This document shows positions 50,940-60,487 of a stretch of 64,000 bases of DNA, piece by piece. This DNA is from Bacilli bacterium (GTDB lineage Bacteria > Bacillota_I > Bacilli_A > RF39 > UBA660): the NCBI GenBank assembly GCA_017404385.1, contig JAFRCK010000023.1:186001-250000 (forward strand), written 5' to 3'. The notes beneath the pieces were generated by a model. It did no database searches, was not told the origin of the DNA, and saw only the letters and a program-made list of their open reading frames with translations. Position 1 is the first letter of the stretch; each line of letters begins with the position of its first letter. Made by a program: the position numbers and the translations under genes.

Positions 50940-52147
50940 TATTCATATATTTTATTTACAATTGATTTATGTTCATCACTACCTAACGTAGTTTTATCAA
51001 GATATTTATAATCTTTTAAATAAGTATATTTATATATCAATATTTTTTTAACAGATTCATTTATTCTATCTTCTGAAATGTTGTTTTTAATATATTCTAT
51101 TGTTTTAGCAGTACCATTTGGCATAAGTAATAAATCAGCTCCTGCGGATACTGCCTTTGTAACAATTTCTTCATCAGTATAATTCTCAGTTAATGCACCC
51201 ATATTTAAAGCATCTGTTATAATTAGACCTTTATAATTTAAATCATTTTTTAATATATCAGTTATAATCTTTTTAGATAACGAAGCCGGTGTATCATCTC
51301 CAGTAATATTTGGTAAAGCTATATGACCAACCATAATCATTTTAGCCCCATTTTCTATTGCATTTTGAAATGGTATTAACTCTAATGATTTAATATCTTC
51401 ATATGTTTTATTGACTACAGGTAAAGAATAATGTGAATCAGCTAAAGTATCACCATGACCAGGAAAATGTTTAAAACAGCCCATTATTCCGTTTTCTTCG
51501 AGTGCTTGGTTAAATGCAATTGCCATATTAGAAACAGTTTTAGGATCATTACCAAAAGCTCTATCACCAATAACTGTATTATCTGGGTTTGTCCATATAT
51601 CAGCATCAGGTGCATATGTAACATTTATACCAAGCGTTCTAAGTTCTTCAGCAAGTACTTTAGCAACTTCTTTAGCTTTAGATATATCTCCTGTTTTACC
51701 TACGTCATACATAGGAGGTATATCAGTTACTTCCACATCAGTAAGTGCCTTTAATCTTTGTACAAGACCACCCTCTTCATCAGTAGATATAATCATAGGA
51801 ATTTTACTATTTTCATTTAAAGTATCAATAAACTTTTTAGTTTCATCAAAAGTAGAATAATTATCAAGCATTAATATAAATCCCCCTGGGGAATAAGTTT
51901 TAATAACATTAAGCAAATCATCATCTACAGTTGGTGATAAATAGTAAATAACAAGCATTTGCGCTATTTTTTCATCTAAAGACATTGTTGACATCTGTTT
52001 ATCAACTTTATCTTCTATAGTTTCGACAACTGGAGTAGTATTCTTATTATTTTTCTTGGTATTATTACTTGGACTAGTTTTAGAACCACAACCTACTAAA
52101 AAAACAACTAATAATATAGTTAATAATAATCTTCTAAATTTCTTCAT
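50939..52147 (-). CDS. nagZ: Beta-N-acetylhexosaminidase lipoprotein (GH3, NagZ-like)
   Basis: 402 residues. The lipoprotein signal has Cys20 in the lipobox FLVGCGSK. The GH3 core has STDEEGGLVQRL, ADIWTNPDNTVIGDRAFG, the conserved KHFPGHGDTLADSHYSLPVV (His-Asp general acid pair of the NagZ branch) and LIITDALNMGAL with the nucleophile Asp. It cuts GlcNAc from peptidoglycan fragments outside the cell, a recycling step. The position directly upstream of spoIVB (past a terminator) may be chance. Confidence 0.93.
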   Translation of the reverse strand: MKKFRRLLLTILLVVFLVGCGSKTSPSNNTKKNNKNTTPVVETIEDKVDKQMSTMSLDEKIAQMLVIYYLSPTVDDDLLNVIKTYSPGGFILMLDNYSTFDETKKFIDTLNENSKIPMIISTDEEGGLVQRLKALTDVEVTDIPPMYDVGKTGDISKAKEVAKVLAEELRTLGINVTYAPDADIWTNPDNTVIGDRAFGNDPKTVSNMAIAFNQALEENGIMGCFKHFPGHGDTLADSHYSLPVVNKTYEDIKSLELIPFQNAIENGAKMIMVGHIALPNITGDDTPASLSKKIITDILKNDLNYKGLIITDALNMGALTENYTDEEIVTKAVSAGADLLLMPNGTAKTIEYIKNNISEDRINESVKKILIYKYTYLKDYKYLDKTTLGSDEHKSIVNKIYE

Positions 52148-52149
52148 AA

Positions 52150-52383
52150 TTATTCTTTAATTTCCATTTCTTTAAAATCTTCTAATTCATTATTTTCATT
52201 TAAAATCTTATTAACTGCTTTAGTAGCATTATCTAATTTAGTAGAACATTCTTTTGCTATTTTCATAGCTTCAGTATATTTATTAATAGCATCATCTAAA
52301 TCTACATTTCCTTCTTCTAATTCTTTAACAATGTTTTCTAATTCAGTTAATTTTTCTTCAAATTTCTTTTCTTCTTTAGCCAT
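52150..52383 (-). CDS. xseB: Exodeoxyribonuclease VII small subunit XseB
   Basis: 77 residues. FEEKLTELENIVKELEEGNVDLDDAINKYTEAMKIAKECSTKLDNA is the XseB helical hairpin. It binds XseA to make the exonuclease VII complex that degrades single-stranded DNA. One base separates it from the preceding unknown gene; nagZ follows after 2 bases, probably on the same transcript. Confidence 0.93.
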   Translation of the reverse strand: MAKEEKKFEEKLTELENIVKELEEGNVDLDDAINKYTEAMKIAKECSTKLDNATKAVNKILNENNELEDFKEMEIKE

Positions 52384-52384
52384 T

Positions 52385-52789
52385 TTAATCCTCCTTAACT
52401 AGCTTTTTAACCTTTATTTTTTTATATTTTTTATCATATACTTTTTTATAATCTATATAATCTTTTAATTCAGAAACCTTATGTTCACATATTTCCATCT
52501 TTCTATCAATAAATATAGTTTTGTTTACTTTATATAATCTAAAATATTCTTCATATAAATTATGTATTAGATCATATATTTCTTCTTCAGAAAGATTATC
52601 TATCTCATCATAATTAATTATTTCTCTTCTAGATTCAAAAAACTTTTTAGAATCATCATTTTTAAACTCTTCTAATCCTTTATAATCACTATTTGCTTTC
52701 ATTTCAGATATAACATAATTAGGTAAATTACCTATAAAAACCAAATCTTTAATATCTACAAATAAACTTTCACCAGCAACAAATCTCAT
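52385..52789 (-). CDS. Hypothetical protein between xseA and xseB
   Basis: 134 residues, charged and helical (YDEIDNLSEEEIYDLIHNLYEEYFRLYK), ending in a basic KKYKKIKVKKLVKED. ATG 52789 is 4 bases after AGGTGAT, which overlaps the xseA stop. No motif is recognised. It splits the usual xseA-xseB pair but stays in the operon. It could be a lineage-specific addition to exonuclease VII or unrelated. Confidence 0.62.
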   Translation of the reverse strand: MRFVAGESLFVDIKDLVFIGNLPNYVISEMKANSDYKGLEEFKNDDSKKFFESRREIINYDEIDNLSEEEIYDLIHNLYEEYFRLYKVNKTIFIDRKMEICEHKVSELKDYIDYKKVYDKKYKKIKVKKLVKED

Positions 52790-52794
52790 TTTTA

Positions 52795-54057
52795 TCACCT
52801 AGTTTCTATAACCGTAGCACCTATCTCGCCATTCTTTAAAGATACACTTATTGTATCTCCCTTTTTAACCTTTTTAATATCAGTAATAACTTTATTATCA
52901 ATTTTAGTTATAGAATAACCTCTTTTTAATGTATTAAGTGGATTTAATACTTCTAATTTTTCAATTAGATGATTATATTTATTATTCTTGTTTTCAAATA
53001 TCTTTTCTGGATTACTTAAAACATAACTTGTTTTAATATTATCTAATCTAATTTTTTTATTTTCAATATAATTTGTAATATAATTATTTAATTTATCAAT
53101 AGTATTAGATAGTTTTTGTTCTTTTATTTCATATATACTCATTGGATTTTTTAATATATAACTAGTTTTAATTTTATCTAATATTGTTTTATTATGATTG
53201 ATTATATTATTAACATTTTTAGAAGCTCTAAGTTCTAATTGTTTAATTAATTTAATTAGTTCATTTTTATCTGGTACAGCAATTTCAGCTGCTCCTGTGG
53301 GTGTAGCAGCACGTACATCTGCAACAAAGTCTGCAATAGTAAAATCAATTTCATGTCCTACAGCACTTATAACTGGTGTTTTACAATTAAATATAGCTCT
53401 AGCAACTATTTCTTCATTAAATGCCCATAGATCTTCTATAGAACCTCCACCTCTACCTACAATCAAAGTATCTAGATTATAAGTATCAGCAATTTTAATT
53501 TTATTTACTATATCTTCTTTAGCACCATTTCCTTGTACAAGAGATGGAAATAGAATTACTTCACATAAAGGATATCTTCTATTTATAGTAGATATAATAT
53601 CCCTAATAGCAGCACCAGTAGGAGCAGTTACAACACCAACTCTATTTGGTACCTTTGGTATTTCTTTCTTATGAGATTCATCAAATAAACCTTCTTTTTT
53701 TAAATCTTGTTTTAATTTTTCATATAATGCATATAAATTACCAACACCATCTTCCATCATTTCAGAAACATAAATTTGATAATTACCCGTTTGTTCAAAT
53801 ACACTTATTCTACCTTTAACAAGTACCTTTGTTCCATCAATAGGTTCAAAAGCAACATTCTTTGTTGAAGAAGCAAACATAATAGCACTAATTCTACTTT
53901 CCTCATCTTTGATAGTAAAATAAAAATGACCTCTAGAATGTTTTTTAAAGTTTGATATTTCTCCCTTTATATATACTTCCTGTAGATTGACGTCATTATC
54001 TATTTTATACTTTATATAACGAGTTAATGCACCAACTGATATATAATTATTATTCAT
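52795..54057 (-). CDS. xseA: Exodeoxyribonuclease VII large subunit XseA
   Basis: 420 residues. The N-terminal OB domain is ISVGALTRYIKYKIDNDVNLQEVYIKGEISNF..GHFYFTIKDE. The catalytic part has RVGVVTAPTGAAIRDIISTINRRYP, LIVGRGGGSIEDLWAFNEE, AVGHEIDFTIADFVADVRAATPTGAAE. Then comes a long coiled coil and a C-terminal LKRGYSITKIDNKVI. ATG 54057 follows GGAG by 9 bases and overlaps nusB by 8; the frame opens at 54072 inside nusB without a site. Confidence 0.95.
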   Translation of the reverse strand: MNNNYISVGALTRYIKYKIDNDVNLQEVYIKGEISNFKKHSRGHFYFTIKDEESRISAIMFASSTKNVAFEPIDGTKVLVKGRISVFEQTGNYQIYVSEMMEDGVGNLYALYEKLKQDLKKEGLFDESHKKEIPKVPNRVGVVTAPTGAAIRDIISTINRRYPLCEVILFPSLVQGNGAKEDIVNKIKIADTYNLDTLIVGRGGGSIEDLWAFNEEIVARAIFNCKTPVISAVGHEIDFTIADFVADVRAATPTGAAEIAVPDKNELIKLIKQLELRASKNVNNIINHNKTILDKIKTSYILKNPMSIYEIKEQKLSNTIDKLNNYITNYIENKKIRLDNIKTSYVLSNPEKIFENKNNKYNHLIEKLEVLNPLNTLKRGYSITKIDNKVITDIKKVKKGDTISVSLKNGEIGATVIETR

Positions 54058-54454
54058 CTTTATTATCTCCATGATATATTTTATCTAATACTGCATTAAT
54101 CATATTTTTAACCTTTTCATCAGAATATTCCTTAGATAGTTCTACGGCTTCATTAATCGCAACAACTTCTGGTGTATCTGTATATACAAGTTCATAAATA
54201 CCCATTCTAAGTATTGCCTGATCTATCTTACCAAGTCTATCAATAGTCCATTCTTTTAAATTCTTATTAGCTATTTTATCAATATCATTTCTATTTTCTA
54301 AAACACCATTAACAATTTCATTAACAAATTCATTATCAATTTCCATGTTCTCTTTTATAACATCTTCTACTTTATATTCAATCTTAGAAGATTCATATAA
54401 AAATATTTGATATAAAATAGTCATAATTATTTTTCTAAGTTCAGTTCTGTTCAT
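54050..54454 (-). CDS. nusB: Transcription antitermination factor NusB
   Basis: 134 residues, all helical. The start RTELRKIIMTILYQIFLYE and later ERLGKIDQAILRMGIYEL-like (here DRLGKIDQAILRMGIYELVY), DTPEVVAINEAVELSKEYSDEK and NAVLDKI are NusB signatures. It works with NusE on boxA RNA for rRNA antitermination. The order nusB-xseA-xseB is conserved in Firmicutes (usually with folD between). Confidence 0.95.
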   Translation of the reverse strand: MNRTELRKIIMTILYQIFLYESSKIEYKVEDVIKENMEIDNEFVNEIVNGVLENRNDIDKIANKNLKEWTIDRLGKIDQAILRMGIYELVYTDTPEVVAINEAVELSKEYSDEKVKNMINAVLDKIYHGDNKDE

Positions 54455-54490
54455 AACAAATCACCTAAAACAATTATAACAAATAAAATA

Positions 54491-54512
54491 AAAAAATACT
54501 ACATAGTAGTAT
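54491..54512 (-). terminator. Terminator of the mutS unit
   Basis: ATACTAC / GTAGTAT, a 7-bp stem with a 3-base loop and six T on the minus strand, at the stop of the membrane protein gene. Confidence 0.8.
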
Positions 54513-55035
54513 CTTTTTTATTTCCTTTTATTATTAAAATAATATCAATAGCTATAAATATAAATAAACCAACAATAAATACATATGTAGCAATTAATTT
54601 ATAATTAACAATAGATTCATTAGTTTTTAAATTAACATTTGTATAATAGCCAAGTATAAATTCATTATCTGGATTTTCCTTTATATAAGAGTCTTTAACA
54701 TCCTCTGTATAATTATTATCTTTCATTTTCATTAAATTAACATTATGTGTTAATACAGTATTTGGATATAAAACAATTAATATAGATTTATCATTATACT
54801 TTACTACATAGGTTTTATATTTTTCTTTTGATTCAACCATAAATCTTGTTTCTTCTGCTTTACTTAAGTCAAAAGTAACATAAGTATTATTCTTATATTT
54901 ATTATATGAATCAATATTATTAATTATTTTTCTATTTTTTATGTCATCATAGTCATTATTAATAAATAAAGATAATATAAGTAATACTATAATAATTGCT
55001 ATAAAAATAATATCCCCTAATTTTTTCTTATTCAT
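54499..55035 (-). CDS. Two-helix membrane protein downstream of mutS
   Basis: 178 residues. An N-terminal membrane helix (about 9-26) and a C-terminal one (about 147-170) enclose an extracytoplasmic domain (TYVTFDLSKAEETRFMVESK, TYVVKYNDKSILIVLY, EFILGYYTNVNLKTNES). GAGGGA precedes the ATG. It follows mutS by one base, so it is co-transcribed, but nothing suggests a repair role. The family is not recognised. Confidence 0.65.
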   Translation of the reverse strand: MNKKKLGDIIFIAIIIVLLILSLFINNDYDDIKNRKIINNIDSYNKYKNNTYVTFDLSKAEETRFMVESKEKYKTYVVKYNDKSILIVLYPNTVLTHNVNLMKMKDNNYTEDVKDSYIKENPDNEFILGYYTNVNLKTNESIVNYKLIATYVFIVGLFIFIAIDIILIIKGNKKDTTM

Positions 55036-55036
55036 A

Positions 55037-57580
55037 TTAATCCCTCTTATTTGCTTCTTTCTTTAATTCAAATAATGTATTTAAGGCATCTATTGGTGTC
55101 ATATTTAATACATCTAAATTCTTTATTTTTTCTTCTATAATTGATTTCTTTTCTTCTTCTAAAGGTAAAGCCAACTCTACAACTCTTTCTTTTCTTTTGC
55201 TATTAGAACTATTTTCATAAGTTTCTAATATTTCGTTAGCTCTTTTTAATAATTCATCAGGTAATTTAGCTAGTTTAGCAACATGAAGTCCATAACTTTT
55301 ATCAATACTACCATCTTTTATTTTGTGTAAAAATGTAATATTACCATTATCCTCAATTGCAGATACATGTACATTTTTTAGATTAGGTAATGTATTAGAT
55401 AAATCAGTTAGTTCATGATAATGAGTTGAGAAGAATGTTTTTGCTCCTACATGGTTATGAATGTATTCTATTATAGCAGCCGCTAAAGACATACCATCAT
55501 ATGTTGCTGTTCCTCTACCTAATTCATCAAATAAAATTAGACTATTAGGAGTAGCATTCATAATAGCATTATTTGCTTCTTTCATTTCTACCATAAATGT
55601 AGAAGATCCAGAAACTAAATCATCACTTGCTCCTATTCTTGTAAATATCTTATCAAATATAGGTAAATTAGCATAACTAGCAGGTACATAACTTCCTATT
55701 TGAGCCATTATTGATATTATAGCCATTTGTCTTTCATATGTAGATTTACCTGCCATATTTGGACCAGTAATTAACATTACAGTAGTGTTTTTATCAAACT
55801 TAATATCATTAGGAGAAAATTCTTCTGTCATTACTTTTTCTATAACAGGGTGTCTACTATCTTTTATATCAATAATATGTTCATCATTAAATATAGGTCT
55901 AACATAATTATTTTCTTCTGCGACTACTGTTAAAGCAGCTAGTACATCTAATTCACTTAATTCTTTAGATAAATCTTGTAATGCTGATATATATTCTTTT
56001 ACTTTATTTCTTATATCTATAAATAATTCATATTCAAGTTCTATAATCTTTTCTTCTGCACCAAGTATTAAAGATTCTTTTTCTTTTAATAAAGGTGTAA
56101 TATATCTTTCACCAGTAGATAATGTTTGTTTTCTTTCATAACCATATTCTTCTTTAATATCTTTGATCGAACCTTTACTTACTTCAATATAATAACCAAA
56201 TACTTTGTTAAAACCTACCTTTAAATTTTTAATGCCAGTTCTTTCTCTTTCCTCTTGTTCTAATTTAGAAACAAAGTCTTTATTATCTTTTCTAGCTATT
56301 TTTATTTCATCTAGCTCTTTATTATATCCTTCCTTTATTAAATAACCTTCTTTTAACGATATAGGTGGTTCTTCATATATAGAATCATTAAGTAATTTAT
56401 ATAAATCAGTAAATGTATTTATCTCTTTAAAACCTAGTTTCTTTAATATATCATTAATACTAGGTAATACCTGAAGTGATGTCTTTAATTGAATCATATC
56501 TCTTGCATTTGCTGAACTAAAACCTACTTTACCAACAAGTCTTTCTAAGTCATAAATATTATCTAAATATTCTCTTAATTCGTCTTTAAGAATAAATTCA
56601 TTCATTAGTTTTTCTATTTTATCTTGTCTTTCTATAATAGTCTCTTTATTAACTAATGGATTAAGTATATAACTTTTTAATTTTCTAGCACCAAATGCAG
56701 TCTTAGTTTTATCAAGTAACCAAAGAAGAGAATATTTTTTTTCTTTAGTTCTAATATTTTCAACTAATTCTAAATTTCTTTTAGTATTAATATCCATTCT
56801 TAAAAATGAATTTTCATTTACAATATTTACTTTTTGTAAATGAGATAAACTCCTCTTTTGAGTAGATTCTAAATAGGATAATAAATGTTTAATAGCTTCA
56901 ATTATTCTTTCATCATCGATATCTTTATATATTTTACTATAATCACTATTTAAATCAGTATTATTGTAAACAGATATAGTTAAATTATAATGTCTTCTTA
57001 CTTCATCAAGTATAATTCTATTAAAATCACTTTTAATAACAACTTCTTTTATATTTCTCTCTATAATTTCATTTATTAGAGTATTATCATCATGTTCTAT
57101 TATAAATGCATTAAATTCTCCAGTAGTAATATCTGAATAACTAACTACATAAGCATATTTAATATCTAATACATTACCTATATAATTATTAGATTTTTCA
57201 TCAAGCATATCAGAATTCATTTGAGTACCCGATGAAACAACTTGTATTATATCTCTTTTGACTAATGTCTTTGTAGTTTTAGGATCTTCAACTTGTTCAC
57301 AAATAGCTACTTTATATCCCTTTTCTAATAATTTATTTATGTATATTTCAGCAGCATGATAAGGAACTCCACACATAGGAACTCTTTCTTCTAAACCACA
57401 TGATTTACCAGTTAGAGTAAGTTCTAAATCCCTTGAAACGTTAATTGCATCTTCAAAAAACATTTCATAAAAATCACCTACTCTAAAAAATATTACCGTA
57501 TCTAAATTTTCATTTTTGACATCAATATATTGTTTCATCATAGGAGAAACTTTTGTTATATCTACATCTTGCATTTTCAT
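55037..57580 (-). CDS. mutS: DNA mismatch repair protein MutS
   Basis: 847 residues. The mismatch-binding start KVSPMMKQYIDVKNENLD..FFRVGDFYEMFFEDA has the Phe-x-Glu probe. The core and clamp follow, then the ATPase with Walker A LITGPNMAGKSTYERQ, GASDDLVSGSSTFMVEM, LILFDELGRGTATYDG and FFSTHYHELT. The C-terminal helix-turn-helix is LPDELLKRANEIL, then an extension. It starts repair by recognising mismatches; mutL is not in the window. ATG 57580 follows AGGTGA by 5 bases. The GTG at 57589 that opens the frame is part of that site. Confidence 0.97.
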   Translation of the reverse strand: MKMQDVDITKVSPMMKQYIDVKNENLDTVIFFRVGDFYEMFFEDAINVSRDLELTLTGKSCGLEERVPMCGVPYHAAEIYINKLLEKGYKVAICEQVEDPKTTKTLVKRDIIQVVSSGTQMNSDMLDEKSNNYIGNVLDIKYAYVVSYSDITTGEFNAFIIEHDDNTLINEIIERNIKEVVIKSDFNRIILDEVRRHYNLTISVYNNTDLNSDYSKIYKDIDDERIIEAIKHLLSYLESTQKRSLSHLQKVNIVNENSFLRMDINTKRNLELVENIRTKEKKYSLLWLLDKTKTAFGARKLKSYILNPLVNKETIIERQDKIEKLMNEFILKDELREYLDNIYDLERLVGKVGFSSANARDMIQLKTSLQVLPSINDILKKLGFKEINTFTDLYKLLNDSIYEEPPISLKEGYLIKEGYNKELDEIKIARKDNKDFVSKLEQEERERTGIKNLKVGFNKVFGYYIEVSKGSIKDIKEEYGYERKQTLSTGERYITPLLKEKESLILGAEEKIIELEYELFIDIRNKVKEYISALQDLSKELSELDVLAALTVVAEENNYVRPIFNDEHIIDIKDSRHPVIEKVMTEEFSPNDIKFDKNTTVMLITGPNMAGKSTYERQMAIISIMAQIGSYVPASYANLPIFDKIFTRIGASDDLVSGSSTFMVEMKEANNAIMNATPNSLILFDELGRGTATYDGMSLAAAIIEYIHNHVGAKTFFSTHYHELTDLSNTLPNLKNVHVSAIEDNGNITFLHKIKDGSIDKSYGLHVAKLAKLPDELLKRANEILETYENSSNSKRKERVVELALPLEEEKKSIIEEKIKNLDVLNMTPIDALNTLFELKKEANKRD

Positions 57581-57597
57581 ATACTTCACCTATATGA

Positions 57598-57606
57598 ATT
57601 ATAACA
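57598..57606 (-). promoter_or_regulatory. Extended -10 promoter of mutS
   Basis: Minus strand TGT-TATAAT, 18 bases before the start. There is no clear -35 box. Confidence 0.5.
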
Positions 57607-57637
57607 TATTTTTTATATTATTTACATATATTTTACT

Positions 57638-58483
57638 ATGAAAAAAGTAATAATAATTATTGTATTATTATTAGAATTATTTTTATTATTTAATTCTAAA
57701 ATTGTAATAATTGAATTTAGAAAAACATTAAATATATGTTTGTATTCATTAATGCCTACTATGTTTTTCTCTATATTATTCTCAAATATACTATTATTAA
57801 ATAATTTTGAAAATATATTACCTAACTTTAAAAATAAAAAAAATATATCAATAATAATACTATCTATGTTATCGGGTTATCCAAATAATATTAAACTACT
57901 AAAAGAAGATAATAATGAATATATGAATTATTGTACTAATTATGTTAATCCGCTTTTTTTAATAGGAACAGTTGGAACTCTTTATTTAAAAAATATGTCT
58001 ATAACTATAATAATATTATTTTCACATTATATATCTAATATAATTATGTATATAATTCTAAAAAACAAAATAAAAATTATCGCCTCTAACAGTTCTATAT
58101 CATCAAAAAGTTTTTACACTAAGTCGGTAACAACTACTATAACTACTTTAGCAGTTATATTTACAAATTTATTACTAATATCAATAATTATTTCATTATT
58201 AAAATATACTTTACCTTTTGATAATGGTTTAAATAGTTTTATATTTGGATTAATAGAATTTTCTAAAGGGACTTATGAAATATCTATTTGTAATCTAAAT
58301 ATTTATTTAAAAGGATTAATAATACTAATAATAATTACATTTGGAAGTATATCAATTCATTTACAAAGTATAACAATTAATCCAAAAATAAAATACATTA
58401 AGTTTCTATTATATAGATTACTTAATGTATTAATTTCTATTTTTATTTATTGCTTTATATTATCAATTTATAAATTCAAGTAA
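57638..58483 (+). CDS. ylbJ: Sporulation membrane protein YlbJ/SpoVV
   Basis: 281 residues with about seven to eight membrane helices. Marks of the family are SLMPTMFFSILFSNILL, the central LSMLSGYPNNIKLLKED, CTNYVNPLFLIGTVG and the late TFGSISIHLQSITINP. YlbJ (SpoVV) is the outer forespore membrane transporter that brings dipicolinic acid into the spore. At about two thirds of the Bacillus length it is short. The ATG has no Shine-Dalgarno, so translation may be leaderless or weak. Its end overlaps the prepilin peptidase gene, transcribed the other way. Confidence 0.8.
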   Translation: MKKVIIIIVLLLELFLLFNSKIVIIEFRKTLNICLYSLMPTMFFSILFSNILLLNNFENILPNFKNKKNISIIILSMLSGYPNNIKLLKEDNNEYMNYCTNYVNPLFLIGTVGTLYLKNMSITIIILFSHYISNIIMYIILKNKIKIIASNSSISSKSFYTKSVTTTITTLAVIFTNLLLISIIISLLKYTLPFDNGLNSFIFGLIEFSKGTYEISICNLNIYLKGLIILIIITFGSISIHLQSITINPKIKYIKFLLYRLLNVLISIFIYCFILSIYKFK

Positions 58484-59269
58484 AGAATCAAACGATACAT
58501 TACATAGGAACAAAATAATAGTTGCGATAGCTAAATAAGGTCCAAATGGTAATAATGCATCATTTTTTCTGTATGAATTAATAATTGAAAATGGTAACGC
58601 AATAAATGATCCAAGGAAAACTATTACTATAGATAATTTATAACCTACAATAGCAGAAACAAATGCCATCATCTTGACATCTCCTCCACCTAAAGCATCT
58701 TTTCTAAATATTAATTCTCCTAGTTTTTTTATAATATACATTATAAGAAACATTATAAGAGCATAAATAGACATTATAACAAGCGCATAACCAACATCCA
58801 TAAATGATTTATGGACTTCATTTTTAACTTCTAGTATAATTTTTAAACTAACCGTAAATAACGTTGAAACTAATAATAATTTATTTGGAATTAACATATA
58901 TCTTATGTCTGTTACCATTATAATTAATAAAGAAGAAATAAATGATAAAGCAAACAAAATTGTTAAATTAGCATTGTAAAAATCTTTAAACACTATATAT
59001 GTAATTACAAAAAGAACTCCAGTTATAAATTCAAACATTGGATAAATAGCGGGTATTCTTTGATGGCATTCATTACATTTACCATGTTGAAATATATATG
59101 ATAATAATGGAATCTTTTCATTATATTTTAGTATATGACCACAAGATTCACATTTTGAAGGTGTAAATAATTTTTGTTTTAATGGCAATCTTGTACCTAT
59201 CTTACAATAGAATGATCCTAAAACCAAACCAAGTACAAACATTAATAATATGTTTATAATCATACTCAT
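58463..59269 (-). CDS. Type IV prepilin-like peptidase/methyltransferase (A24)
   Basis: 268 residues, about eight membrane helices. Start: GLVLGSFYCKIGTRLP. Four Cys of the cytoplasmic zinc loop are C40, C43, C65 and C68 (CESCGHILKYN, GKCNECHQRIP). The two catalytic Asp lie in VTDIRYMLIPN and GGGDVKMMAF. It cuts and methylates type IV pilin or competence pseudopilin leaders. No pilin or comG gene is in the window. The gene overlaps the ylbJ 3' end by 21 bases on the opposite strand. Confidence 0.93.
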   Translation of the reverse strand: MSMIINILLMFVLGLVLGSFYCKIGTRLPLKQKLFTPSKCESCGHILKYNEKIPLLSYIFQHGKCNECHQRIPAIYPMFEFITGVLFVITYIVFKDFYNANLTILFALSFISSLLIIMVTDIRYMLIPNKLLLVSTLFTVSLKIILEVKNEVHKSFMDVGYALVIMSIYALIMFLIMYIIKKLGELIFRKDALGGGDVKMMAFVSAIVGYKLSIVIVFLGSFIALPFSIINSYRKNDALLPFGPYLAIATIILFLCNVSFDSLLEFIN

Positions 59270-59348
59270 TCCTCTATTCTAAAAAAATTATATCATATAT
59301 TTAAACATTTTAAATAATAAACATATAATATTTATAGGAGGTTTACAT

Positions 59349-59624
59349 ATGTATCAAGGTTATAACCCATATATAAACTATGGAATCAAAACAAGTAGAT
59401 TTTCTTTTTCAAATGTATTAAATACAGCTCAAAAAACATTAAACATTGTTAATCAAGCGTTACCTATCGTAAAAGAAGTAAGGCCTATCATTAAAAATGC
59501 AAGAACTTTATTTGCTGTTGCTAAAGGTATTAATAGTATTAATAATTCAAACAAAACAGATGAAATTAAAAAACAAAATAGTGTTAAAGAACAATATAAT
59601 GAAGGATTAAATTTTTTTGTATAA
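59349..59624 (+). CDS. YqfQ/VrrA-like small protein
   Basis: 91 residues. NVLNTAQKTLNIVNQALPIVKEVRPIIKNARTLFAVAKGIN resembles the conserved core of YqfQ (VrrA) proteins of sporulating Bacilli, where a TQK..PMIQQYGP..KNLP..W pattern is usual. The N-terminus is Tyr/Asn-rich (YQGYNPYINYG), as in coat proteins. AGGAGG precedes the ATG by 7 bases. The resemblance is partial, and I hold it as a possible spore-associated protein. Confidence 0.55.
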   Translation: MYQGYNPYINYGIKTSRFSFSNVLNTAQKTLNIVNQALPIVKEVRPIIKNARTLFAVAKGINSINNSNKTDEIKKQNSVKEQYNEGLNFFV

Positions 59625-59654
59625 AAAATAAGGTTCGATTAAACCTTATTTTTT
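59623..59654. terminator. Bidirectional terminator
   Basis: AAAAATAAGGTT / AACCTTATTTTT with a 6-base loop; U runs on both strands. It separates the YqfQ-like gene from the recO end. Confidence 0.85.
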
Positions 59655-60390
59655 ATATATAACTAAATCTTATATTTTTTAAAAAGTCTTTTGTTTTAAG
59701 ATATAATCCAGTATATCTATCATAATATTCATTTATGAAATTATTAATCTCTTCTTTTACTGAACTACTAATATCTAATTTAGTTATTTTATCTATATCA
59801 ACATAATATAACATTCTAATTATATTAATTGTTTTATTACTGACTATTCTTTCATTAGTGTGATGATCTTTACAAATAAAACCACCTTTTTCAGTAGATA
59901 AAGTTAATATTTTAGAATTACCACATATAGAGCATGAATCAAAATTAGGACTGATACCTAAATATGATAAGTATTTTAATTCACATATATTAGTCAAAAT
60001 TCCTTCATCTAATCCTTCTTCAATTTTTAATAATGTTGATACTAATATATTATAAATATCTTTATTATTATTCTCTTTTAGTACTTGTGAAGTTAAATCT
60101 AATAAATATGAAGCAAAACTTATTTTTAATAAATTTGTTTTTATATTGTTTAAGGGATTTATTATATCAGCACATATTAAAGTACTTAATTTCCCTTCTT
60201 TATAATTTATTTGAAATTCAGCATAAGTCATTTTAGTAGTAACACTTCTAAGTTTACTTTTAATTCCCTTAGCACCCTTAGCTATTACTCCAATAACGCC
60301 ATATTCTTTAGTAATAATATCTAATAATTTACTACTCTCTTTATATGGTCTTTCACTTATTATTATTCCATTTACTTTTGTTATCTCCAA
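59653..60390 (-). CDS. recO: DNA repair protein RecO
   Basis: 245 residues. The OB-fold start ITKVNGIIISERPYKESSKLLDIITKEYGVIGVIAKGAKG is typical. The helical middle follows, then a zinc site FDSCSICGNS and later GGFICKDHH. RecO anneals single strands and loads RecA with RecR. The frame opens at a TTG at 60399, but AGGA fits TTG 60390 better (10 bases); both are TTG, and the gene overlaps yqzL by 38 bases, so expression may depend on yqzL translation. Confidence 0.92.
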   Translation of the reverse strand: MEITKVNGIIISERPYKESSKLLDIITKEYGVIGVIAKGAKGIKSKLRSVTTKMTYAEFQINYKEGKLSTLICADIINPLNNIKTNLLKISFASYLLDLTSQVLKENNNKDIYNILVSTLLKIEEGLDEGILTNICELKYLSYLGISPNFDSCSICGNSKILTLSTEKGGFICKDHHTNERIVSNKTINIIRMLYYVDIDKITKLDISSSVKEEINNFINEYYDRYTGLYLKTKDFLKNIRFSYI

Positions 60391-60487
60391 TGTTATCAAT
60401 TCCTTTTTGAACCATATCTCTATATTTTAAATAGTACTTAATATTACCAGTAGTACTAAATAAATTCCATATATCTTTTCTATTCAT
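60353..60487 (-). CDS. yqzL: YqzL family small protein
   Basis: 44 residues: MNRKDIWNLFSTTGNIKYYL then KYRDMVQKGI and a polar tail. The W-x-L-F-x-x-T-G-N-I-x-x-Y-L pattern is that of YqzL, a small protein encoded between era and recO in Bacillus, the same place as here. The function is unknown. AGGTGAT precedes ATG 60487 by 2-8 bases depending on pairing, and lies in a stable hairpin (60488-60517). The frame runs past the recO start, overlapping it by 38 bases. Confidence 0.85.
   Translation of the reverse strand: MNRKDIWNLFSTTGNIKYYLKYRDMVQKGIDNIGDNKSKWNNNK

Noticed and set aside
57625-57632. CATATATT just before ylbJ, resembling a sigma-E -10 box
   Set aside because: It would make the mRNA leaderless, and the match is only partial. 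Noted in the gene entry as lack of a ribosome site, not as a promoter.
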